In this document: positions 25,101-34,093 of the stretch, piece by piece | Layout of the letters: each line of letters opens with the position of its first letter | Position numbering within the stretch: position 1 is the stretch's first letter | Assembly (NCBI GenBank): GCA_021155195.1 | Contig: JAJNPV010000049.1 | Location: 1 to 64,000 of the forward strand | Origin: Ohtaekwangia sp. | Lineage (GTDB): Bacteria; Bacteroidota; Bacteroidia; Cytophagales; Cyclobacteriaceae | Direction of reading: 5' to 3' | Length of the DNA stretch: 64,000 nt | Notes under the pieces: model-generated | The model's database searches: none | The model's input: only the letters and a program-made list of their open reading frames with translations | Told to the model about the DNA's origin: nothing | Translations under genes and position numbers: made by a program

Positions 25101-26691
25101 TATTGAAGGTGAAGGCAAAATTGAGGGCGGTCAGATCATGATTGACTACTTAAAAACCCTTTATACATTTCAAGGTACGTTGGGCATTACCCCTAATAAA
25201 ATCATCTTTAAGGATTTTAATTTACAGGACGGACAAAGAAATGGTGGCTACCTTGATGGATACCTCACCCATCGAAATTTTTCAAAGTTCAGGATTGTGC
25301 TGGACGCAAACTTTACAAACTTTCAGGTTCTGAACACCACCTCAAAAGATAATAGTTTGTTTTACGGCCAGGCATTTAGCACAGGCAAGCTCAATATGTT
25401 TGGACCACTATCTAATATGAAAATATCAGCAACGGCACGCACGTCTAAAAACACACGCATTTATATTCCTATCAGTGGTACTAGTTCTGTTGAGAAAAGT
25501 GAGTTTATCACATTTGTTAATTTTTCAGACACTTTAAAAAACACGGTGGCCAATGAGAAAAAAATTACAAATCAATCCAATGATCCCACAGGCATTGTGC
25601 TTGACCTTAACCTGGATATAACACCCGATGCTTATACTGAAATCATATTCGACATTAAAGCCGGGGATATTATCCGGGGTTATGGTAATGGTGACATTAG
25701 TTTAAAGATTGATACTAAAGGGGAGTTTAATATGTTTGGCCTTTATGAGTTTGAACAGGGAAACTACAACTTTACATTATATAACATACTGAACAAAGAA
25801 TTCAACATCACGAAGGGAAGCCGAATCAGTTGGTCTGGAGATCCCTATGCAGGAATTCTTAATGTTACTGCAAGTTATCGTCAGATGGCATCATTAAGCC
25901 CTATCCTACCCAATCAAAGTGAGGATGTTATTTCCACGCCCCAAGCCCGAAGAAAATACCCCGTGGAAGTTTTGCTTAAACTGAATGGTGCCATGCTATC
26001 TCCGCAAATTTCATTTGATATTGAAGCAAAAAATCTTCCTGACAATATTAGCACCGATAATGGAGGAACAATTCAACCCAACTTTGCTTTCAATGCATTT
26101 AAAGCAAAGCTAGATGAGCAAGAGTTGGAACGGCAGGTATTTAGTTTAATTATCCTTCGCAGGTTTTCTCCGCCCGATGCATTTAGCACCAGTGGTTCTT
26201 TATCTAATTCTGTAAGCGAATTGCTATCCAATCAATTAAGTTATTGGCTTACGCAAGTAGATCAAAATTTGGAGATTGACATTGACCTTGGGTCGTTAGA
26301 TCAGGAAGCCTTTAATACGTTTCAATTACGGCTCTCCTACTCATTTCTAAACGGACGGCTTCGTGTAACCCGCGATGGTACCTTTAATAACCAATATAGT
26401 GGGGGGTCTGAGGTTGCATCCATGTTGGGCGACTGGACCGTTGACTACATTCTTACTCCGGATGGAAAGTTTAAAGTGAAAATGTACAGTCGCTCTAATT
26501 ACAATCAAATTAATAGTTCTATTGGTACGCAAACTGCCATTACCACAGGTGTGAGCCTACTTCACACACAAAATTTCAATCAGTTGAAAGATCTTATCAC
26601 CTCATCGCGCGATAAAAGGAGGAAGGAAATTTTGGAAGATCCTACTAATGAAGAGGCCGTTCTTGAAAACGATGAAAGCGATAAACAGTAG
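22114..26691 (+). CDS. TamB-like translocation/assembly protein (DUF490)
   Basis: 1525 residues. One N-terminal membrane anchor (about 18-40), then a very long stretch of beta-strand repeats typical of AsmA/TamB bridge proteins, and a C-terminal TamB domain (about 1080-1480) with blocks such as GYGNGDISLKIDTKG, RRKYPVEVLLKLNGAMLSP and FSLIILRRFSPP. TamB-like proteins span the periplasm and act in outer-membrane protein or lipid delivery. Divergent from tsaD with almost no spacer. A DUF2279 gene overlaps its 3' end, suggesting translational coupling. Confidence 0.92.
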   Translation: MKLQVIKIRVLSWIKKILLYGTYVFLLLTVAGFILLQFPAVQTSLVNRITSNFSKISGFEITYDQIYLIWYDRLEITGLLIKDPARNKMIEIEKVQVNFSLSTILLDKNINLDAASLNNGSVNLVKISDSDSTRDFNINLFIAEINKLSSGGGKGTPPKVNIGEIGIYNTQFTLHDPQKDSIPNAFDYNHITLKIDEADTRNFNVIGDTIQFKLNTLIAEEKNCKLPVRNLSTYFRVSQTGMEFLGLNASIGESKISDTLILKYKSLANLNDFNNKVTLKASLKNAILYPQDLVLFTPGSKPLPEPIQVSGNISGKISRFLLQNMEVALGSTNIKGSLQLDGLPAINDTFINLDVKEGDIAIQDLSFLFPKNVYGKLASLGKFRFTGKFTGFIEDFVANGDFRGAFGQIKSDINLKINQDRIDESTFRGNLTLSDFNLGILLQDTSNFKKVTLTGKVNGKGLTRETADFTLVGEINSIGIRDYKYTNIVTDARFAKELFNGKINISDPNLKLDAEGFINIRKGQELISVKAKLDTLFADQLKLTPNSLFVSTLVEVETKGLQLDSLFGEVILRNAEIIYQDQRLSIDSVSLKSFFADDKRNLQLRSSFADVNLKGDFFYSSLFQDINRLVSEFRLNVRNDPSELANYYTNKLKSNQDYKMDFSIELHDINPILTLTKADVAVASKTHIEGSFSNGFTSLFQAYAQIDTITYQGKKFIENEIEFSGSKIRDSTSVLAMLTINSKRQEISKAFIAKNLFSEAIWDKDHIALSLDFDQEGTTNFARIQSEIDFLTDSTRIKILPTQFQVLDKKWLISQQNYILQKNNEWRIENLKLYNGEEFISLDGFISEDPEQSLTLSLANLNLNILNSISTSKLDGIVNGSIEAKDIYREVFLLNNITIKDLTVDKFLVGDVMGTNTWNRDKDRFDINFLIDRLEKRTLSLNGYYNPREKSPLYINAKLEKTNIKLIEPFLKGIFSQMNGELSGQYEITGTFSQPIIEGEGKIEGGQIMIDYLKTLYTFQGTLGITPNKIIFKDFNLQDGQRNGGYLDGYLTHRNFSKFRIVLDANFTNFQVLNTTSKDNSLFYGQAFSTGKLNMFGPLSNMKISATARTSKNTRIYIPISGTSSVEKSEFITFVNFSDTLKNTVANEKKITNQSNDPTGIVLDLNLDITPDAYTEIIFDIKAGDIIRGYGNGDISLKIDTKGEFNMFGLYEFEQGNYNFTLYNILNKEFNITKGSRISWSGDPYAGILNVTASYRQMASLSPILPNQSEDVISTPQARRKYPVEVLLKLNGAMLSPQISFDIEAKNLPDNISTDNGGTIQPNFAFNAFKAKLDEQELERQVFSLIILRRFSPPDAFSTSGSLSNSVSELLSNQLSYWLTQVDQNLEIDIDLGSLDQEAFNTFQLRLSYSFLNGRLRVTRDGTFNNQYSGGSEVASMLGDWTVDYILTPDGKFKVKMYSRSNYNQINSSIGTQTAITTGVSLLHTQNFNQLKDLITSSRDKRRKEILEDPTNEEAVLENDESDKQ

Positions 26692-27589
26692 CATTTATTT
26701 ACACAGGCAAATTAATAAATGCATTGTCCTGATACTGTGTGTTACAAGCATATCATATTCCTTATTGGCGCAAAGCCCTGATTCACTTAACCAAGTAAAT
26801 AAGAGACGTTTAAAAACGGTTATTATAGGTTCGGGTGTTGCATATACAGGAAGTATGATTGCACTTAGTTCTGTCTGGTATAGTCAATACGATAAGGAGC
26901 CATTTCATTTTTTTAATGATGCTCATGAATGGAAACAAATGGATAAGATGGGGCATTTCTATTCAGCATTTCAGCTTTCCTCCATTTGTTCAAGAACTCT
27001 TCAGTGGAGCGGCCTGCCAAATAAAAAATCTGACTTAGCTGGCACGCTAACAAGCTTTGCAATCATTTCATCGATTGAAGTGCTGGATGGGTTCTCTGCT
27101 GGTTATGGTGCCTCTGTTTCAGACTTGGCAGCAAATGCGTTTGGCGCGGGTTTTTATTTTGGTCAGCAGCTCGCCTGGAAGGAAGTGAGAATCTATCCTA
27201 AGTATTCCTTTCATCGCACGTCCTATGCACAACAAAGACCTGAAACCTTAGGGAATGGATTTTTTGAAGAAGTTATTAAAGACTATAATGGGCAAACATA
27301 TTGGTTTTCATTTGATATTGATAAGTTTTTACGATTCCCCAAATGGCTTAATCTATCGCTTGGTTACGGTGCACAGGGCATGCTTTACGCGAATGATGCA
27401 AACAACGTAAATCAAAATTTTATGCCTTACCGACAATATTTCATTGGAATTGATTTTGACCTTACTGCAATTAAATCCAGATCCAAACTTATAAATTCAC
27501 TGGTCTATGTGGCCAATATGATAAAACTTCCAGCTCCTGCATTAGAAATATCCCAAGGTAAAGTAAAGGGTCATCTATTTTATTTCTGA
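26648..27589 (+). CDS. DUF2279 (YfiM-like) protein
   Basis: 313 residues, or 305 from the in-frame ATG at 26672. A hydrophobic segment (about 20-40) ending in LLAQ gives a signal peptide. The core matches DUF2279: EWKQMDKMGHFYSAFQLS, then SIEVLDGFSAGYGASVSDLAANAFGA. The C-terminal part is a beta-rich domain. Function is unknown; outer-envelope location is likely. Its start lies inside the end of the TamB-like gene (44 bases overlap), so the two are probably translated together. Confidence 0.85.
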   Translation: MKRPFLKTMKAINSSIYLHRQINKCIVLILCVTSISYSLLAQSPDSLNQVNKRRLKTVIIGSGVAYTGSMIALSSVWYSQYDKEPFHFFNDAHEWKQMDKMGHFYSAFQLSSICSRTLQWSGLPNKKSDLAGTLTSFAIISSIEVLDGFSAGYGASVSDLAANAFGAGFYFGQQLAWKEVRIYPKYSFHRTSYAQQRPETLGNGFFEEVIKDYNGQTYWFSFDIDKFLRFPKWLNLSLGYGAQGMLYANDANNVNQNFMPYRQYFIGIDFDLTAIKSRSKLINSLVYVANMIKLPAPALEISQGKVKGHLFYF

Positions 27590-27646
27590 TTCAAGTTAAA
27601 ATTCAAAGCTCTTTTATTACCTTGTTACACCTAAACCGCTACCACC

Positions 27647-28042
27647 ATGGATTTAAATTCCTTCATGAAAAAGTATGCAGATGAGATTGGAGGTCAATTT
27701 ACAGAGTATGATCAATCTCACTCCATCATCATTATACCCGTTCCCGGTAATCGCTTTCAAACCGTTATTGGCACCGTTCGCGAAGGCGATAATAAGAAAA
27801 GGCTTATTTCGCTCGCTTCAAAAGTATGCGCTTTAAAAGCGAGTGTTGATTACAAAATGCTGCTGGAGCAAGCTGTTTCCTTTACGTACAGTCGGTTTAT
27901 AATAAGTGACAACTATTTACAAATAGAAGCTGTAACTGCAATTGATTCTGCATCTGAAAGTATCATTAAAGAAACCCTACAGGAAGTTGCCCAGCTTGCC
28001 GATCAGTTTGAATTAAAATTAACCGATTCAGATATCCACTAA
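27647..28042 (+). CDS. Conserved-looking small protein, unknown function
   Basis: 131 residues, cytosolic, no signal peptide. The mix of a helix, a curled sheet (SIIIIPVPGNRFQTVIGTV) and a C-terminal helix recalls YbjN- or secretion-chaperone-like folds, but I cannot name a family. ATG 27647 is preceded by the usual A-rich leader. It lies 57 bases after the DUF2279 gene and just upstream of rnpB. Confidence 0.65.
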   Translation: MDLNSFMKKYADEIGGQFTEYDQSHSIIIIPVPGNRFQTVIGTVREGDNKKRLISLASKVCALKASVDYKMLLEQAVSFTYSRFIISDNYLQIEAVTAIDSASESIIKETLQEVAQLADQFELKLTDSDIH

Positions 28043-28084
28043 TTCCGGTCAGCAGTTTCATTTTAAGTCCTTAACTTTACGACT

Positions 28085-28472
28085 AATGCAAGTCGGCTTA
28101 TCGCCCTGATAGCTATTGGGGAGGAAAGTCCGGGCAACATAGAGCATCGTACTTCCTAACGGGAAGGCTCCTGCTTTTTAGCGGGAGACAGAAAGTGCCA
28201 CAGAAAACAAACTACTTGCGCCTATGGTGTAAGAAAAGGTGAAAAGGTGGGGTAAGAGCCCACCGGTCTCGAGAGTGATTTCAGACGCATGGCAAACCTT
28301 ACGAGTTGAAAGGCCAAATAGGCTCCGGTTAAGAACTGCTCGTTCAAAAGATTGCTTCGGCAATCCATCGGGGTTGGGTAGGCTGCTTGATTCTAATGGC
28401 AACATTAGAACTAGATAAATGATAGGCATCCCGATTTATCGGGAAACAGAACCCGGCTTACAGACTTGCGTT
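28085..28472 (+). ncRNA. rnpB: RNase P RNA (class A)
   Basis: Hallmark conserved elements are in order: gaggaaagtccgggc near the 5' end (about 28120), the P8/P9-type region, and acagaacccggcttacag near the 3' end. The ends pair: gcaagtc (28088-28094) with gacttgc (28463-28469). A run of T follows directly and acts as terminator. This is the catalytic RNA that matures tRNA 5' ends. Length about 388 bases fits the family. Confidence 0.96.
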
Positions 28473-28508
28473 TTTTTTGAACTTACATTTTTAAACTATT
28501 TTACCAAC

Positions 28509-29669
28509 GTGCCCAAAGTACTCCTGATTGAAGACGAAGCAAGCATTCGTGCTGTGTTAAAAGACATCCTTAAAGACCAGAAGGAATTAAAGTTAGAAGT
28601 TGACGAAGCCAAAGACGGAGCCGAAGGCCTGGCAAAGTTGGAAAGCGAGCACTATGATGTGGTCTTCTGCGATATTAAAATGCCAAAGTTGGATGGCATG
28701 GAAGTTTTACAACAAGCGAAAGAAAAAGGAATCACCTCCACATTTGTAATGATTTCAGCCCATGGCACTACTGAAATTGCGGTAGATGCCACCAAACTCG
28801 GTGCTTACGATTTTCTTCAAAAGCCGCCTGATTTAAATCGCTTGCTCATAACCTTGCGAAATGCACTTGACAAAAATAATCTTGTAAAGGAAACCAAAAC
28901 ATTAAAGAAAAAAGTATCTCTCAAATATGAGATCATAGGAAACTCAAAGCCTTTGCTTGAAGTAAAGGAAATGATTGATAAGGTGGCACCAACCGAAGCG
29001 AGAGTACTAATAACAGGACCAAACGGATCAGGCAAAGAACTTGTAGCCCGTCAGCTACACGATAAAAGTTCGCGGAGCACGAGTCAGTTTATTGAAGTTA
29101 ATTGTGCTGCTATCCCCTCCGAATTAATTGAGAGTGAATTGTTCGGTCACGAAAAGGGTTCTTTTACTTCGGCTATAAAACAACGTATAGGAAAGTTCGA
29201 ACAAGCCGAAGGCGGCACATTGTTTCTGGATGAAATTGGAGATATGAGTCTGGCTGCACAAGCCAAAGTGTTAAGAGCTCTTCAGGAAAGTAAAATCACC
29301 CGGGTGGGTGGCGACAAAGATATTTCCGTTAATGTGCGTGTACTTGCGGCAACGAATAAAGATCTTAAAAAAGAAATCGCAGGGCATCACTTTCGCGAAG
29401 ACCTTTACCATAGACTGTCGGTAATTGTTGTTAAGGTTCCTTCGTTAAATGATCGATCTGAAGACATTCCAGTGTTAGTGGAAAAGTTTCTGGGCGACAT
29501 TGCCAATGAATATGGATCTAAGAAAAAAGGAATTGATAAAGAGGCAATTGAATTACTTCAAAAGCACGACTGGACAGGAAATATCCGTGAATTAAGGAAC
29601 GCGGTAGAGCGATTAGTGATCATGTGCGAGGCCACCATTGGACCCGCTGATGTGAAAAAATACCTTTAA
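28509..29669 (+). CDS. NtrC-type sigma-54 response regulator lacking the DNA-binding domain
   Basis: 386 residues from GTG 28509, where the receiver starts (VPKVLLIEDE); the open frame upstream lies in rnpB and is discarded. Receiver with Asp55 (VVFCDIKMP) and Lys in FLQKPPD; AAA+ domain with Walker A GPNGSGKE, sigma-54 contact loop GSFTSA, LFLDEIGD and TGNIREL. The protein ends at GPADVKKYL, where a Fis-type HTH would normally begin, so no DNA-binding domain is present. Such proteins (for example FlgR of Helicobacter) can activate sigma-54 from solution. No kinase is adjacent. The start lies about 37 bases after rnpB. Confidence 0.9.
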   Translation: MPKVLLIEDEASIRAVLKDILKDQKELKLEVDEAKDGAEGLAKLESEHYDVVFCDIKMPKLDGMEVLQQAKEKGITSTFVMISAHGTTEIAVDATKLGAYDFLQKPPDLNRLLITLRNALDKNNLVKETKTLKKKVSLKYEIIGNSKPLLEVKEMIDKVAPTEARVLITGPNGSGKELVARQLHDKSSRSTSQFIEVNCAAIPSELIESELFGHEKGSFTSAIKQRIGKFEQAEGGTLFLDEIGDMSLAAQAKVLRALQESKITRVGGDKDISVNVRVLAATNKDLKKEIAGHHFREDLYHRLSVIVVKVPSLNDRSEDIPVLVEKFLGDIANEYGSKKKGIDKEAIELLQKHDWTGNIRELRNAVERLVIMCEATIGPADVKKYL

Positions 29670-29675
29670 AAAACT

Positions 29676-29795
29676 CTAAATACGAGCTTCCGGGGTAGAT
29701 TTTTTAACCTCTTTCTTGCTATAAGTTGGGCATGTATACTGACTGCATGAAGTCATAAATGCAAGAAGGGCAACAAAAGCTAGGATTTTCTTCAT
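29676..29795 (-). CDS. Tiny lipoprotein
   Basis: 39 residues from ATG 29795: a Lys-Lys start, hydrophobic core and lipobox FMTSC, then a short polar tail (TYSKKEVKKSTPEA). It is a typical small Bacteroidota lipoprotein, convergent with the sigma-54 regulator and 90 bases downstream of the LuxE-like gene. No family is known to me. Confidence 0.65.
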   Translation of the reverse strand: MKKILAFVALLAFMTSCSQYTCPTYSKKEVKKSTPEARI

Positions 29796-29885
29796 TTTTA
29801 GTGGCTTTAATAGGAACAAAAATATCAATCTTTTAAAATTCCACAAACTTAATGTAAGGAAATTGCAGTTTAGCGACAAAATCGA

Positions 29886-30875
29886 CTACTCGACCAGCAA
29901 ATTACAACCCCGAACATCACTATTATCAATTCGGCCTAACACCTCAAAATTACCGCGTTCATCCACCCTGCCTAAATCCTGAGTTTCAATAAATGCACAG
30001 GAGTGAAAATTAGCCATATCTACAATATTTATCGCCCCAACCCTATCTCCAATTCGAGAGAATGGATCATTAATATCTCGAACAAAAACTTTCATCCAGG
30101 GCGGACATTGATAGTAACCTTTTGATTGAGAATAAGCCTGAGACATGAGTTCAGTCATTCCATATTCTGAATGGATAGAAGTTACATTAAATCGACCAGT
30201 CAAATATTCATGAACATCCTGCTTTATCAACTCTTTTCTGCGCCCCTTCATACCTCCGGTTTCAATTATTATGCAATGGCTCAAATCAATTCCACTTAAT
30301 TCCGCAAAATCAAGCAACGCAAAAGATACACCCCAAAGTATAACCTTCTTTTTTTTATCAGTACTCAAAAGTTCAATTTTACGTTTTAACTCTTCATGGT
30401 TGCTTAGATAAAATCCAGAATGCACTGATTTACTTTGTTTAATTAGGTGATTCATCATTGCAATTAATGATGACCCTGTTCTTTCGAGATAAGATGGGAG
30501 GAGTGCCAGAAAATGAAAATTTTCACAAGACCCATAGAATCGCTCAAAAATATTTCGTGATAGTGTTAAATAGAAAGTAGCGTCCCTGACCAAATGTTTA
30601 CTGGTGGTAATGCCAGTTGTGCCACTACTTGTAAATTCAACCTCAGGGTGCCAATTGCCAGTTTTTACAGATTTCGTTTTAAAAAAGCTGATGGGCAGAA
30701 AAGGAATCTCTTCAAGAGAATGAACCTCATCAACCTTACAATTCAAAAAACTCAAATACTGGCTGTAAACAGGGTTATACTCCGCCTGAAAACGGAATAA
30801 CCGAAGCGCAATATCCTCAAAGTTGCCATCGTTTATCGAGTACAAAGAATCTTCAAAACTTTTGAATGTGTCCAA
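29886..30875 (-). CDS. LuxE/PaaK-like acyl-protein synthetase family protein
   Basis: 329 residues. The adenylate-forming signature FTSSGTTGITTSKH (about 80-95), SEYGMTELMSQAYS (about 235), and the C-terminal DLGRVDERGNFEVLGRIDNSD region match the LuxE branch of the ANL superfamily, which activates fatty acids or aryl acids. The length is that of LuxE-type rather than full PaaK. Substrate and pathway are unknown; no lux genes are nearby. Divergent from the lipoprotein gene at 30910. Confidence 0.85.
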   Translation of the reverse strand: MDTFKSFEDSLYSINDGNFEDIALRLFRFQAEYNPVYSQYLSFLNCKVDEVHSLEEIPFLPISFFKTKSVKTGNWHPEVEFTSSGTTGITTSKHLVRDATFYLTLSRNIFERFYGSCENFHFLALLPSYLERTGSSLIAMMNHLIKQSKSVHSGFYLSNHEELKRKIELLSTDKKKKVILWGVSFALLDFAELSGIDLSHCIIIETGGMKGRRKELIKQDVHEYLTGRFNVTSIHSEYGMTELMSQAYSQSKGYYQCPPWMKVFVRDINDPFSRIGDRVGAINIVDMANFHSCAFIETQDLGRVDERGNFEVLGRIDNSDVRGCNLLVE

Positions 30876-30909
30876 ACGTTGTTTATTTTACAAAGGCTAA
30901 AGGTAGAAA

Positions 30910-31614
30910 ATGAGATTGATACGAGGATTTGGACTTTTTTTATTTATAGGATTGGGTTTAAGCGCTTGCTTTAATCCACCGGAATATCCAGTACAACCCC
31001 AAATTGAATTTGAGAGCATTGTTTACAGAGAGTATGGGACAGGATTCGATACCAATTTTGACTCTCTTATCTTAACTCTAAAATTTAAAGATGGTGACGG
31101 AGATTTGGGGTTAGATCCATCTGAAGTTGCAGCTCCGTATAATAATAAATATTATTTCCGTTTTCAGGATGGGAAATTTCTGAATTATAAGGATAAAAGA
31201 ACCAACCCAAATTATGATACTCTCCCTGATTTCGTTAAGCCCTACAACTGTATTAATTGGGAGGTAATCCGTGAGAATAATTTAGTCAAGGACACCCTAT
31301 ACTTTCAATTAAATCCAGACTACTATAATATCACTATCGATTTTTTAGTGAAAAACGCTGATGGGTCGTATACAGAATTTGACTTAACGAAAGAATTTAA
31401 TTATCCCGGTTGCGGGGGCACGTTTGACGGCAGATTTCCGATCCTGTTTAAGGATAAGCCAGGTTCTCCGTTGGAAGGAACAATTCGCTATGGAATGGGG
31501 TCACCAGCATTTAAGGCCTTCTTTAGCATAAAGACACTTAAACTCAGAGTGCAGATCAAAGATCGGGCATTAAACAAAAGTGCGTTTGTTGAAACTCCCG
31601 ACTTTACTCTCTAA
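30910..31614 (+). CDS. Lipoprotein of unknown function
   Basis: 234 residues. Signal peptide with lipobox LGLSAC (Cys20) and an ASP-free following residue. The body has FKDGDGDLGLDPSE, a calcium-loop-like motif seen in many Bacteroidota surface lipoproteins, and a beta-rich C-terminus (LKLRVQIKDRALNKS). No named family. The stop overlaps the end of the convergent E1 gene by 4 bases. Confidence 0.75.
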   Translation: MRLIRGFGLFLFIGLGLSACFNPPEYPVQPQIEFESIVYREYGTGFDTNFDSLILTLKFKDGDGDLGLDPSEVAAPYNNKYYFRFQDGKFLNYKDKRTNPNYDTLPDFVKPYNCINWEVIRENNLVKDTLYFQLNPDYYNITIDFLVKNADGSYTEFDLTKEFNYPGCGGTFDGRFPILFKDKPGSPLEGTIRYGMGSPAFKAFFSIKTLKLRVQIKDRALNKSAFVETPDFTL

Positions 31615-34013
31615 TAGATTTTTGGAAACCGATCTGGTTCAGACTCACCCATCAACGAATAAACAACATCGTAAACATCTTCACTGTTTGGCTTAGAGAA
31701 ATAATCTCCATCTGAACCATAAGCCGGGCGATGTTCTTTAGCGGCAATTGTTATTGGGGTGGCATCTAAATATTTGTATCCCTGCTGAACCTCCAATACT
31801 TGTTGCATCATAAAAGCAGTGGCTCCACCCGGCACATCTTCATCAGCAAAAATAACCCGATTGGTTTTTTTTATAGATTCAACAATTCTCTGATTAATAT
31901 CAAAAGGCAAAAGGGTTTGCACATCAATTACCTCGCACGAAATTCCATCATTCTCTAAATTCGCGACCGCATCCATAACAATGCGGCACATCGATCCATA
32001 GGTTACAAGGGTTACATCGGTACCCTCCTTTAAAATCTCAGGCACACCCAATGGCACCGTAAACTCACCAATATTTTCAGGCAATCTTTCTTTTAGTCGA
32101 TAACCATTTAAACATTCTATAATTAAAGCCGGCTCGTCCGATTGAAGCATGGTGTTGTAAAATCCAGCAGCCTGGGTCATGTCGCGGGGAACAAGCACAT
32201 GAATACCGCGCAATGAGCCTAAAATCATGCCCATAGGAGACCCAGCATGCCAAACGCCCTCCAATCGATGGCCACGGGTTCGAATGATCAATGGAGCCTT
32301 CTGTCCACCTTTAGTACGATATTGGAGACAAGCCAAATCATCGGACATGATTTGGATTGCATACAGCAAATAATCCAGGTACTGAATCTCTGCGATAGGT
32401 CTTAGTCCTCGCAACGCAGCACCGATCCCCTGTCCGATAATCGTACATTCACGAATTCCTGTATCCGTTACACGCAATTCACCAAACTTTTGCTGCAATC
32501 CAGCAAAACCTTGATTCACATCTCCGATCTGCCCTACATCTTCGCCAAAGGCAAGCACTGTTGGGTCTCTCTTTAATGCCTCATTAAAACATGCTTGCAG
32601 CACTTCTCTCCCATCTACAAAAGGAGATTTTTCCGAATAAACCGCTTCAACCTGATTTACTTTTAATGCCGACCATTCTGAATTGGAATAGAGGTATGAA
32701 CTAAAGCGATCAAAGTTTGCTTGCTCGGTAGCCTGAATCCAATTCCTCAAATCTTCTTTTATTGGTGACGATGAATTTCGAAGCACCCGTGCTGATCTTT
32801 TAGCCGCCTTCATTGAATCCAACCTTAGTGGATTAATGGTTCTCTTTAACTCAAGCAATATGTCGCTAATCTCTGCGAATTCTTCCGTTGCAGCTTTTAG
32901 GATTTGTTCAAGTGACTTTTGCTCCTTTTGAATGTCTTCGTTGAAAACCTTCCATGCTGTCTCTTTAGCAGCCTTTGCTGTTAGCTTTGCTCCCCTCTCT
33001 AATTCAATAAGTTCTTCTAACGATGCAATACCTTTCTCAAGAATCCATTGACGGAGCTTACGGTTGCAATCATTCTCAACTTCCCAAGCCAATCGCTCCT
33101 TAGGTTTGTATCGCTCATGCGAGCCCGATGTGGAGTGGCCTTGAGGCTGAGTCATTTCAATTACATGAACCAGTACCGGCACGTGTTGCTCACGACAAAT
33201 TTTCTCAGCTTTTTCATATGTAAGCAAAAGGGCTTGATAGTCCCAACCTTTAACAGTCAAAATTTCATACCCCTTTTCATCATTCGTTTGCTGAAAACCA
33301 GCCAATATTTTTGATATACTTCCTTTTGTTGTTTGATACTCCTTAGGAACCGAGATTCCATAATCATCATCCCAAACGGAAATCAGCATAGGAACTTGTA
33401 GAACCCCGGCCGCATTAATCGCCTCAAAGAATAATCCTTCAGACGTTGACGCATTACCTATTGTACCAAAAGCAATTTCGTTTCCGTTGCTGCTAAGTTC
33501 TTTATAGGTTGCCAGCGCAGGATTATTTCGAAAAAGTTTTGATGCATAGGCCAACCCAACCAGACGAGGCATTTGACCTGCAGTAGGGGAAATATCTGAG
33601 CTACTATTTTTAAGTTTAGCTAAATTCTTGAAGGCACCCTTCTCATCAATCATGCGAGTGGCAAAGTGACCGTTCATCAGTCTTCCGGCAGAAGCAGGGT
33701 CAGCTTCCACATCGGTATGAGCATACAATTGAGCAAAATATTGCTGGAGCGTGAGTTCTCCGATAGCCAACATAAAGGTTTGATCACGATAATAACCCGC
33801 ACGGTGGTCACCATCACGAAATACTTTAGCCATGGCTAATTGAGCCAGTTCCTTTCCGTCTCCGAAAATCCCAAACTTGGCTTTACCCATAAATACTTCC
33901 TTGCGACCTAGCAAACTTGCTTCACGACTTTCGCAAGCCAACCGGTAATCAGCAAGTATGGACGAAGCTTTCTTTGCGGAAATTCCACTAACCATTGTCT
34001 TTGTTTGGCTCAC
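31611..34013 (-). CDS. 2-oxoacid dehydrogenase E1, alpha and beta subunits fused
   Basis: 800 residues: an alpha-type half (about 1-360) followed by a transketolase-like beta half (about 460-800, with VLAFGEDVGQIGDVNQGF, EIQYLDYLLYA and VIFADEDVPGGA). This is the thiamine-diphosphate decarboxylase of a pyruvate- or branched-chain-type complex; the fused form is common in Bacteroidota. The alpha TPP motif reads IGNASTSEG where most relatives have GDG/GDA, with Asn at 33454-33456, followed by WDDDYGIS. Whether that affects metal binding is unknown. No E2 or E3 gene is adjacent. Confidence 0.92.
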   Translation of the reverse strand: MSQTKTMVSGISAKKASSILADYRLACESREASLLGRKEVFMGKAKFGIFGDGKELAQLAMAKVFRDGDHRAGYYRDQTFMLAIGELTLQQYFAQLYAHTDVEADPASAGRLMNGHFATRMIDEKGAFKNLAKLKNSSSDISPTAGQMPRLVGLAYASKLFRNNPALATYKELSSNGNEIAFGTIGNASTSEGLFFEAINAAGVLQVPMLISVWDDDYGISVPKEYQTTKGSISKILAGFQQTNDEKGYEILTVKGWDYQALLLTYEKAEKICREQHVPVLVHVIEMTQPQGHSTSGSHERYKPKERLAWEVENDCNRKLRQWILEKGIASLEELIELERGAKLTAKAAKETAWKVFNEDIQKEQKSLEQILKAATEEFAEISDILLELKRTINPLRLDSMKAAKRSARVLRNSSSPIKEDLRNWIQATEQANFDRFSSYLYSNSEWSALKVNQVEAVYSEKSPFVDGREVLQACFNEALKRDPTVLAFGEDVGQIGDVNQGFAGLQQKFGELRVTDTGIRECTIIGQGIGAALRGLRPIAEIQYLDYLLYAIQIMSDDLACLQYRTKGGQKAPLIIRTRGHRLEGVWHAGSPMGMILGSLRGIHVLVPRDMTQAAGFYNTMLQSDEPALIIECLNGYRLKERLPENIGEFTVPLGVPEILKEGTDVTLVTYGSMCRIVMDAVANLENDGISCEVIDVQTLLPFDINQRIVESIKKTNRVIFADEDVPGGATAFMMQQVLEVQQGYKYLDATPITIAAKEHRPAYGSDGDYFSKPNSEDVYDVVYSLMGESEPDRFPKIY

Positions 34014-34093
34014 AGTAAATGGGTTGGTTTATCTCAAAAATAACAAAAAACCCAAGAGGGTTCAATGCAAAAAAAAATCAATAGAAAATGTTG

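Noticed and set aside
28419..28508. Upstream extension of the second NtrC-type regulator
   Set aside because: It is inside the 3' part of RNase P RNA, which is clearly an RNA gene.
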